Shown in pieces: positions 33,901 to 45,900 of a DNA stretch of 64,000 nucleotides. The stretch comes from Apus apus (taxonomy: Eukaryota > Chordata > Aves > Apodiformes > Apodidae): contig NC_067282.1 in assembly GCF_020740795.1 (NCBI RefSeq), positions 148,786,858-148,850,857 on the forward strand, written 5' to 3'. The notes below the pieces were generated by a model that was not told where the DNA came from, searched no databases, and saw only the letters and a list, made by a program, of their open reading frames with translations. Position 1 is the stretch's first letter, and every line of letters starts with the position of its first letter. A program made the translations under genes and the position numbers.

Positions 33901-36900
33901 ATAGGGGAAGACATAAACCCTGAGGGATTCAAAGGGTGTAAGTTAACAACAACTAACAAGTATTTGACTAGGTGACAACAGTCACACATAGACCCCCAAG
34001 CAGACATTCATGGCATGCTACTCCAAGTACAGAACAAATTGATGGAAAGCCTGGCACAAAATTTACTTTGGGATTTTGGGCTGATTTTGTGACAACAGTT
34101 TCACACATCACTGATACTCCACTGTTGTTAGCCAGTAACATTTTTCATTTATAGGCTTGGTTCTTTGTGCCAGAACACCACAAATAAATTTGTTACTCAA
34201 TCCCTGTCCATGTGGAAGAGTTACTCCTGGTTCCTTCCTCCTCTCACCCAACCTCTGCCAGACTTTGTTTCTATTAGAAGTACAAACTCATTCACTGTAT
34301 CACTAGGAAAAAAACCCACCATAACAACAACCAAACAAACACACACCCCTCAAACAGTTGTAAACAAATCAAACTAAGCTAGCAAGTTCAAACACTGCCA
34401 CATTGCATAAGGAGCAGGAAGTAGGCAAAGTGCTCTGCTGACCTAGTGGTAATACTGCATTGTTCAGCACAGTAATCTGGGAAAGTTTGGTTTAATCCTC
34501 CTCCCATTTCTTCCTAATCAGCCTTCTCCCCCTTCCCTCCTCCAGTACTAATCAGTCTCAAGCCTTATTATTCACATTGCTTCAAGTGACAGATCCACTA
34601 AATCCAGGCAGATTATTTTAGCAGGTTTTAATCTATTTCCAAGCCATGTTCCCACGGAATACAGCAACATTCACTTCTTCTACTCTGAAATTACTGAAAT
34701 TCAGCATTCCACAGCAAAAGAAAAGCTACAATACAATCCTGGCTGCCTACTCCACATCTCTTCCACATTACCTTGACATTTCAGAAGTCAACAACCTTTT
34801 ATGGAGTGGGAGAGCTATTGAGATGATGTATCAGACAGAAAACCAAAGTCCTGAACAGAAATCCAGGTATTCTACATCAAGGCAAAATGAAACAGTACTG
34901 GGCCTTGCAAATGCATTCATTCTCATTAGATGATTTTACTTAACAGGGAAAACATCATTGCAGCATTACTGTATACTAGAAAGAAGGAAGGACTGTACAC
35001 ACCTAAGTACCAAGCAATCAGTTATACAGACGTGCTGACTTTTTTTCTTTTTCTTTTTTAACCTTGTCTCACATGCTAGCCCTAGAATAGATTCACTGAC
35101 CACTAACAACTATTCACAAAGACAAAGTAACAGAAATGGTGTCTTGAATCTAGCATAAAGCTACCAGAGATGCAAAAAAAACCAACAGATTAAAAAACAT
35201 TGTTTAATTCTCAAGTTATTTCAGTACCTCACCCTGCCTTCAAATAAGTCAGCAAGAAAACGTCCAACTGTTTTTTCTGATCTGGTGCCAAAGCAAAGGC
35301 ATGTGATTTTCTGGGTTGATTCCACTTTCTTTATTATCATCTTTATTCACCAAGCTGTTCATATCATCAGAAGAGAGTATGATTTTTCTGTAACGCATTT
35401 GTAATAAAATCTCCATGTCATTAACCATTTACCAACAAGACAGTCCACTCCTTTTCAGAGTATCTTTCTGTTTTTTTTCCAAAATAAACTCTGAGGGCTA
35501 ATAGAGAGAAGTCTGAACACATTTCTGTAGACAATCGTCTAACAGACTCTAGATTGGAGAGCACATAACGGATTAAGTTGAGCTACAAATTATCTTCTAT
35601 AGACAGAGAACTATTCCAGCATGTCCAATTGCAATCCCAATATAATAAAGCTTTCTGCAAAGCTACTCTCCTACTCCAGCTAAAACTGGCATTTTTAAAA
35701 CTCCGCAAGTAACTAGCACACAGAACTGCCAACAGCTTCTTCATGTAAACAAGTAAGAGATACTGGTAACAGTATTTTTATTCATGCACCCTGTATGTGC
35801 AGAATGACACGTAATAAAATTTGGCTTAGATCTGGGAAAGCTTAATGCCTTTAAAATAATAAAAAAAACCCCAAACAACAGAACAGGTAGGTGGTTGAAG
35901 CAGGTCCACAAGGCAATTGCATCCTTCACATCCTTTCAGACCCAGGAAACACATCTATCTGCAAAACTGGGCACAGCACAGAGAGAACTGGGTCTTGATA
36001 CAAGTCTTATGCAGCTCTGTCTGAACATGCACATCATCTTCGTACAAAACAGATTTCTCCAGTAATCTAGTAGATGTTACAGGCTTAGTTTTTCACAACA
36101 AATGGCTTGGAAACATCAACCTAAGGTTGGGACAAGCTAAGCCTCACTAGGGTGCTCAGGCTGCTCAGCACTTTACAAGATCAGGCTAACATATGGCTTG
36201 CCCTTCTGCTGATTCACAGCATGGCATTCAGTCCTCACAAATGTGAACAGTTCAGGAAAGAATCATCTAGTAACTTCAAGAAATAGGAAGACACAGTCAA
36301 AGCTCAGCTGTAAAACAGCAAAAGCAGCAACAGTGGGATGGATAGTTCAGTAGGGAAAGAATCTCTTCATTTTTCTGCAAAGCAATTACTATCAGCAAGG
36401 CACCTGCACATTTATGCTTCCTTGTAGTACTCAAATCTCCAGATCCTGCTTAGTGCAACGTTAACTTGCTTCCAGGCATGGTGACAACACTTTACAGGCG
36501 CTCTTATGGACAACTCCCATGACATTGTAAATACATCTGTTCTCATGTGATAATGCTCTGCTTACCTGTTAGCAACATATGGTGAATATGCCCTTGGAAG
36601 AGCAGAAGTATATGATGCAAACTTACAGTGAATACAGAACAATAATATAGATGGTATTTCACAGACTGTACAGTATTGACAACTGTAACTTATTTCCAAG
36701 TGTCTATCCTACCTAATACTCTACTGAAGCTTCTCTATGTGGAACCGAAAGCTTGCAAAATGCTAATTAAACTTTATTATTTTTTGGGAAAAAAAAGTTT
36801 TATCATTTGAAAAGGCAGAGCAATTGTTCTCTCAGACACTAAATGAAAGCAGTTAAAAGAAAAACTGTATCAGTGTTTACTATTAGTTTAGCAAGAACTA

Positions 36901-39900
36901 ATTTCAGAATTCTGAACACTTGTGGTTAGCATTGCTACACAATAAATATGAAAATCCATCCATGCCCTAGAGGCTTTGACGCCTATCTCCTGAGTAACAG
37001 CCTAGTGAAGGCAATACACAGGAAGATGAAAAAAGCAGCACTGTTGAAAAATGCAGACATGAGGTGCCATGAATGTGGGGAGAGAAGTAACACTTGCATA
37101 AAGCACATACCGAGAACTGACACTCATGTTAAGCGGTACATATGACCCAAGACTATTCCATAATCGTCAAAAGTTTCCTTAAGGGTCTGGGCCTGAAAAG
37201 GCAGTGAGCCCCAAAAGTCGTTGCTTCTTCGCCAGAGTGACTCTGGAATCACAAGGGAACTGCTCACAGAGACACAGACACTGAACAGAATTACACTTCA
37301 TAATCCCCATGCTATTCTTCTCTCTCTGGATACATTGATAAAGACAACATGGGTTTATTTATTATTATTTTTTTTTTACTCTTCCACTACCACTGCTCTT
37401 AGTACCTAGGCAGATTTGTCAGGAATAATGAGATTAAACCTATTTCCAATAACAAAACACTACATCTTACTTTGCTCTAACCTGCTTTACTGTTTATCCC
37501 TTCTAATAGACAGTAGAGACACAACAGTGTCCTGAGTTTCTAAACAGCATTTTGTTTCAAGTGAAGACCCCAGCTGAGACATTTCTATAGTATGATCAAG
37601 AACTGAAGTTAAAGGTAAAGCTCTGAATATAATTTACTATGGCAGGGGGAAGTCAGGAATGTAACCTGGGAACTCTTTGCTCATACACCATTGCAAGAGC
37701 CTCAGCATGCAACTGAAGTAAATTAAGTTTTCTAACAGTCCCTGCTTGCTGCATTACATATGGATCAGGTAATAAAATATCCAGAATGATGAACAATGTT
37801 CACAGAAAGCACGTAGCAGTAATGCCAGATGTAGCATCAGGGTTTGGTTGCAAGGAGAAAGAACCACACTCTGAAGGAAACATTTCCTCTATAAGACCAC
37901 TAACATGATAATTACTTCAGGCAATCACAGCACAGATGGGAGAACTACAGCAGGAAGTACAATATGTACTCACACGGATGTGGTTTATTTGTTAAAGAAA
38001 TGTAAAAATGCTTCACTATATTTACACTCATAGGCTTGCCAGATCAACCAAACCTCCCTCCTCAAGCATGGCTCATACATTTGGTTCCTCTGACTTCTCC
38101 TTAATAATGGTATCATTCACTGCATCTGCATTGCAGCATCACAGTCTCTTTTTTGCTAAAGAACTTCATGTGTGAAACTGAGTCACCACAATGTCACATC
38201 TGGTGTGGGTACTCAAAGAGGTGACACCACTGTCCTGATCCTGCATAGCAACCAGGGGCTTGTCACGCACTGATGGCCTTGCACACAAAGACAATCTGCT
38301 AGCAATACATCACCCAGCTGCAGCCTGGTGGTATCAGCCCTTCCACACCAAGTTGCTCCAGATGCCTGGGCAGAGTATCCACTGCTACACCCTGAAATGC
38401 CTCCACACTGCCACAGGACACTGCAGATCCCTCCTTCTTCTCTTGGGACAAATGCAGTTTCAAATAATTTCAGAGGTCTGTCTACATTGTTTACTGAAGC
38501 CCATCCTAATGCACCCTTCCCAATAACAGCCCTACTGTCATTAGAAAAGTTTAAGGCATGAAAAATGAAGTTCTGTTTGAATACACGTAAGTATGAAAAG
38601 TTAGGTCCTCAGCACCTAGCAGAAATCTGTAGCTTAAAAAAGGGAAATGGGGGATGGGGGGAAGCATGTTCAAAAAGATTCCTACTGTTCTAAGCATTTT
38701 AAAAAGCTGTGGGCAAATATTTTTCTTTCTCACATTCCTTTCAAACACACTGAACCAAGAGTTTAGAGCAGTTTGAGATGTCAATTTACAAACTTACTGC
38801 TGCTTTGCACACAAAGCAGTATTTTGGGACAAATACATGTGTAAATCCAGATGCATGATTAACAGACTGCAGTTGCTACTAATTGCTACTACCCTGAAAC
38901 TCTGCACTGCAAGCACTCAGAACCATCAACTATTGTTACTCGATCAAAAGCTACAGTGGTTTGAATTTGAGTTTTCATCACAAGAAAACACCAAACTTCT
39001 AGTATAGTATTTCAGAAAATCTTGAAAATATGCTTGAGACATCTGGGAAATTTTAAAGTTCAGAATACAGTTAGCAAGAAAACAAGATAAATGTTTTTTA
39101 AATGGTCATAACTGTTTTGAGGGGGCATAAACCCCGATTTTTCAATACTGTGGGCTTGTACAACCGACTGCTGTTTTGTCTGACTGCCACGGCTGTGATT
39201 CCAACCATTTTTATGGCTGTGCCAACAGAACTTGTGTCATTGCTTCAAAGTAGGTCAGTAACTGCACTTCCGATTTTACAGATAAGGAAGTCAGAGCAGG
39301 GAATGACAATTACTTTGCAAAGACAAAAAAAAGTCAGGAAAATAAAAGGGCAAATTCAGAACCTGGCTTCACACTACTCTCAGCTTTTACGCTCTCACCA
39401 CTAAATCTCATTCCCTCTCAAAATGAAAAAGTTGGGTAGCATTTCCTAGGGTTTTGCTAGTGACACCCAGACAACGTGTCTCCTAACAACACATCTGCAA
39501 AAGCTGATTTTCTCTCAAGTTGTTCTAGGCAGCAGAGAAATATTACACATAGATTTGTAATAACAGTCCATCGTGTTCGTGGCACTTCAGCATTACACTT
39601 CTTTGTCTACTGCAACTGCAATCATAAAGTTTTGTAATAAGGCATGTGCTTCTCAAAAACTTAGGGTGAGTTCAGTCAGAAAGCACGTCTTCCTTTGAAA
39701 TACCCACAAACTGCTGCTTAAAAGGACATACTGATATTTGCAAAGCTTGGTAAATTAGTCAGAAATCAATGCCAGCCTATAAAACAATAACATTATCTGG
39801 AAAATTAACCACTGTATATGGCTGAATTAATTAAGTCCATTGCTTTTTATTTAAATAACTGAATTTTGCCCCAGTATTAATGTATTCTTTTTGGTCTCAT

Positions 39901-42900
39901 GGAAAAAAAGTCAAGACTTTTAAAAGTGTATATAAAAAAAAAGCCAAACACAAGAAGATTCAGACACTCTAGTTGTCCTTTCTTGTTGGTTTTTTGCCAC
40001 TATTGGATCCCAAGAACACAAACCCAACCTGAAGTTGCAACAAACAGTGATTACAAAGGAATTAAATGGCAGAGGTAGCAACACTAAGAGCACTAATTAT
40101 CCCTGCTACTGGCCACTAAACACAAATTTTACTCAGTCAGTGGTAGAATGCCCTCCTCCACACCCTTATACAAAGCTTGACTTTAAGTAATTGTAATGCA
40201 CCTCCCATCTCAAAACAGCATCAACTACCTAATGAAGCATTTCAAAGAATACATCCAATATTCACAAGTGACAGAGTATTTTGATCAAACTAAGCAGGAA
40301 GTGTGCAGGAATAAAGTAGCCAAAAAGTGCTAGGAAGAAAAAGAAGGTTCAGTAGTAGTGCAAAGCACAAATGAAAAAAAAAAATGCTGAGACAGTGAGA
40401 AGAAAGAGGAAATGTCATAACTGTGGAGCAACAGAAATGCAGAAGGCTAAAAAATGAGATGGAAAGGAAGCAGACAAAACATCTTTTCATCAATCACAGG
40501 CCAGAGTAACTGCTTCCTAAAATGTCATCCTAAAATATCATCAACCAGAAAAAGGGGCACGCAGTCCATAAGCTGGACACTTATAAATGAAGCCATATGT
40601 ATCCTCTGATTTCCTTCTTTCACCTATTTAAATTCTACCTGCTCTTTGGTCTCAGACTTCTGCCATGCAACATGCCCACACTCCTGTTACTCTCAGAGTT
40701 CAGCCACTCTATCCAAATGCCCATCCCTGACTTTTAGTGCTGATTTTGCACCACCTCTCCAAGCCCCTGGTTATGTGCTATATTGTTTTCTAACTATCTG
40801 AACTGAGCTGTAAGCCTCTGATTGCTCTGGATTTGAACGGGATCGAGGACATGAAGACTTTGAAGCTCTCCAAAGCTGGATCTTCCAGGTGTAGGTAGCT
40901 ACATCCTGGGCAGAAAACTTTCTTCCAAGTCATACTATCAGCAACCCAAAAGAGCAATTGCACCAAAGGGACATACACCTGAAATAGTTTTATGGGTGAA
41001 CCGATTCCTGCTAGCATAAGAATCAGGCACTCAAGTCTTCCAGTAAATTAAAAATATCCCCATTCTCCTCATCTGGGTCCCCTGCTTTACTGGTTTAAGA
41101 ATAGAAAGGATGTTGTTTCTAAGGAATCCAGGTATCTAACCTACATAAATACTGGCAAAAACTTCCATGAGATACTGCGCATGCCTTTAAAGACCTAGAT
41201 ACAGTATTTTGAAATATCTAGTTTTATGCACATGGGAATCCTAGCTGCACTAAAAATCACTCAGATTTATAATTTTCCAAAGCACTAAATTTGATTTACC
41301 TCAAAAATTTTACTTTCAAAGGGATTTAGTCATCTAGGTCATGTAAGTGCTTAGCAAGTGCTATTTTTCTCTGCTTCTGCTCCCACATTTTTTTATACTG
41401 ACTACCTGAGGTACTCAGCTTCAGGACAGCCCACAGTGGACATTCCCTCTGTAATCAATGGACCTGGACAGTTCCTTCCAAACGAGTTACAGCACCTAAG
41501 TTAGATGTCTAAAGTCAGGGTGAATACCTGTCTGTGTATTGTGTCTATGTTTAGGCAAGCAATTTTGTCAAGGCTGGGCTTCCAATGTGCCATGAGGTAA
41601 GGGCACACCACAATTTTTTCTCTTCTTGCCTGGAGACAGACAAAGAAGCTAAGATGTTTTCCATGCATATGTCTTCTGAACATCAAAGCTGAGATACCAG
41701 AAGGAAAACACCCACAACTCCTCTTAAACCACAAGAGATGCAGGTACATGGCAACTTCCATGTAAATGAAGAGCACCATAATAGCAATTTATCTACTATT
41801 GTACTTTGAACAAAAGAAACACAAACGGAAAATTACCTGAGCACCATAGACTCGTTGCATTGCCTGAAGTAACTGGTTTGTATAATCAGTAAGTGTTCCT
41901 GCATCTTCTTCAAACACACTGAGCAAAGACCGAGTCTGTGATAAAAGGAAAAAAAGCAAGCTGTTTTAGTCCCAGGTGAAAATATTTAAGAGTAGGCTAC
42001 TGTAAAGGAATGGTAGCAAAAAACCTAAATCAATCAGAAATAATAAAGCTTTTAAATTTGCATATTTTTTTTGTTTAGGTTATCAAAACATGTTGAAATT
42101 AGTCCTTCTACTATGGATAGGTAAACTGAGGCACAAGAAAGCAAAGTGATAAAATTCTATGGCCAAATCCTGACTCCCAGCCTCTTGCTCTAAGAAACAG
42201 GGATTCCTTCTAACGTAATCAGGACTGTAAAAAATCCTGAATATCTGCCTGCTGACTACAGTAATTCAAACCACTAAAGACTCTGGATCAACACCACTGC
42301 TTGCTCACTTTACTTCTCTAATGTCAGACTGCATTAAAAGCACCCCTTTCCATGAGATAATTTACAGAGTATTATTCACTCTCAGCTCTCTTGAGCAACT
42401 CTTAAAGGGCCACTGCCAAAGCTAGCTGATGTAATCGGACCAAACAACTGACTGTTCATCTACAACAACAGGCACAGAAGTATACACACAACCACTCAGA
42501 AATACTCCACACTTTCTCCATTCTGCTAGCTCATCCTTGTCAACAAAAGGTGGGTAAAAAGAGAATGGCTTGTGTTATCTTGTATTCCCCGGGTTCGTTT
42601 TGGTGGGATCACCAAGAAGAAAGAATTAAATTGCTGACACACCGCCTAACATGGGAAACAAAGACATCTCAGAATAATGTTGAGCTCCAGAATCTGCAAG
42701 ATCAAGACAATAATGAAAGAGGGAACACTATCCCTTTAACAAAGTTGTGATCCATCCTTAGTCTTAACTTCAGTAAGTCAAATCTATTTGATGCTAACTG
42801 GCATTATCTTTCCAGCTGTACAGCTAATTTACACATGAATTAGTTTCATCTGCTTATGTGAGGGGCACACATAAACTCCAGTCCTTTAATAATCACATCA

Positions 42901-45900
42901 GTCCTGTAACAGAGCAAGTGCTTTATTTGTCCTAGTACAGGAATCTCTAATGAACCTGAAGTATCCAGGTTTAAATATGAGATTTTTTTCCAGAGTCTTT
43001 AAAGAGTTCTAAGTTGCTGCACTATTGTAACAGAAGGCACATGTACTTCCCCAGAGCCTTTATTCTTTTCTGTAAAACTCTGTCCACACATTATTTTGTC
43101 CAGAAAAACTCAAGATCAGCTTCCTACAAGAACCCTGGGCTAAGGATGAACTACCATCTCCTCTCTGCCATGTAGTACCTAAGCCAGAAATTAGCGTTGC
43201 TCAGCAGTTAAAGTACATGACTTAGGAGTCAGTCCTTGGGTTCTGTTCGACACACTGCAGGAGAGTACTTCCATACCTGGAGTAAGTCTAAAACTGTCAG
43301 CATCCCAGTCTGTTAACGTGCTAGGCTGCCACTGTACTTTCTACCTTAGAGACACTGGCAGTCAATGAATTTGGGAAACTAGTTTGGGATCTTAGCATGT
43401 AAGGAGATAGGCTGTACAATGCACTGTTTTCAAATAGTGAGAATGTAAAAAACAAAGAATGGAGGGAAGGCCAAGTCAATGAAACAGATACCAATAATCC
43501 AAACTTATAGAGAACCTTTGTGCAGAACTTGCCTACAAGGACAGTGGCATGATTTTGAGTTTTCCACACTAAGCTATTATTTCAGTAATTGAAAACATAG
43601 TGCTTAAAAAAAACCCACCTGTTTTTTAAATGTTTTCTCTTCAATGATACATTAGCACAAGCTAAGCTAAGGAAAACAAACTATGTTCTATCTATACGGT
43701 GCTCCTCTGCCTTGTTTTGTGTTACTGTAGCACATGAATGCACAGGGTATGAAGATGGTTAAAAAATAAATCTCAGGAAGGTAAAAATAAAAACTTGACA
43801 CAACGTTTATCAGGACAAATCTCAAGCCAAGACGTAAGAATTAAAATGAAATTGCCTGAAGCAGGCTACAAATAACATGTCTCTGCATCCTAGAAGAGGT
43901 TTCCAAACACAGGAATGTCAGCCAGATTCCTAAATCTTAATGAATTTTTTGCCAGTTCAGTTTTTCAGATGCCTATGTATGGCCTGACATATAACAAATA
44001 ATTTCTGAAATAATTTCTGGGAAATAATTTCTGAAAGTATTGGATTCAGTTATTAGCACATTGTTCAAAAGTAATACAAACAATAAATTATTCAATCAGT
44101 TTGGAAGTTATTCTTGGAAAAGTTTATATTTAATAACACAATTTTAAAATTATTGCAACAAAACACCAGCATGCATTTATCTTTGTTGTTGCTGTTTTGA
44201 GAAATTCTGGCATAGCAGCTAATGCTGCTGAAATAAACAGTAATCCAAATACTAAGCTATTATTTAGGACTCATTACTAGCACACTTCTCTCAGCTCCTG
44301 GAAACACAGGAAAAACATATCTGCTTTCCTGCAAGTATTTCCCTCTGTTTTAGCATGACCACTTGCATAAATTTCTCTTTTATGTGGTGGCCAAACACTT
44401 CAAAATTAAGACACTTCTTACGGTGTTTTTCAGCCAGTGCTTGGAGACAAATCAAGACAAAAGTACTATATTGTAGAGAGAGAAATCAAGTTGCAGAAAA
44501 CTAAAGAAGAAATAACTTTGGTCCTCTACACATACTTCATACAGTTTATGGAAATTGAGGTTATGTCCTCATTTTACTACCTCTCTGCATTGCTGTAAAT
44601 GACTGCACAGAGATAATCAGGTCACTTTACGCAGACGTAAATGATCACATAAGCTGCCTTTCTGTAAGCTCTGTGGGACAGAGACTGCCTTTTTTGTTTT
44701 GATTTTGTAGCACCCAGCTCCTGTTGTGACGTGAATCTAAAGCTCTCCCCAAGAAAAAAAGTAATAAAAATATAAAAGACTAGGAAAAAAATCTGCCTCC
44801 TCACATGAAAAAAATACATTTAGCAACACTGGGCCATTACAAAAAAAAATAAATTATGCCCCTCTGACTCAAAGTTATAGGAGCTGAACAAAGAGCAATG
44901 ACCAAATCAAGCCAAAAAATCCTTCAAACACTTAGGTTTATGCACAGCCTGGTATGTCCAATAATTGAAAAGGAGATGTTATCAACACTCATTTCAGGTC
45001 AGAAGAAAGATGAAGACCTCCAAATGTAATTCATTGCATTGTTCAGCTGTTTTCAGTCAGTGTTACATTTTTAATCATTGAAGGAAGTGTTGACTGCAGA
45101 GGTAAAATGTCCTGCGTGTCAAGTTCTTCAGCTCCAGAATGCACTGGAAAGGTTAATACTAAAAATGTTAATAACTGCTCACAATAAATCTAGCACATTT
45201 TGGTAAACTGTGGAACACAGAACAATTCAGGTTGGGAAGGAGCTCTGCAGGTCACCTTGTCCAAACCTGTGCTCAAAGCAGGGCTGATGACATCAGGCTA
45301 CTCAACACATTTCTGGTTCAGTTTTGAAAAATCTCCAAGGATGGAGATTCCACATATGTCACATCAAACAGATTATGGAAATCATTCTTGCTAGGATGGG
45401 ATTTCATGGAACCACAGAATAACAGGATAAGAAGAGGTGATCAAGATGAGCCCCAAGACTCATTAAGTCCTGACAGGTGCACATCCAACCTTTCCTTCAA
45501 AATGTCTCATGACAGACTCTGTAATCTGCTCCATACCTTACTTATTAATTCCTCCCCCTGATCCATCAGCAGATGAGTTAAGATTACAACACAGGGAACA
45601 GGATCCCTGCTCATTCACTGTGCTCTCCCTTCTTTCCCTGCTTCACCAGTTACTTTTGTATCTCTTCCCACACAACACTTTGCCCCGAAGTGCACCTTTC
45701 CCACCGCTCTTGGAAATTCCCACTCTTTCCCCCTTGGCCTTACTTCTCCCTTCCACCCAAACTTCCCTCCTTCTTCCCCAGCTCTCAAGGCCTCACACCT
45801 TACTCCCCCCTGAAAACATCACAACCTGGCAGGTTCCTCGCTGTGGGGTTTTCATGGTCCTTTGGGGTCACTTCTGCAGCTGTGTCACACCATGGCTCCT

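Larger units (their letters stand above)
31623..41836 (-). other. APPL2: APPL2 intron 2, longest intron (10.2 kb)
   Basis: GT/AG intron with no CR1 copy that I could see. It contains a MIR-like relic (39270-39420) and a worn repeat candidate (41145-41510). The open frames are short, without homology, and taken as chance. Large, repeat-poor early introns can hold enhancers, but nothing here shows one directly. Confidence 0.75.
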
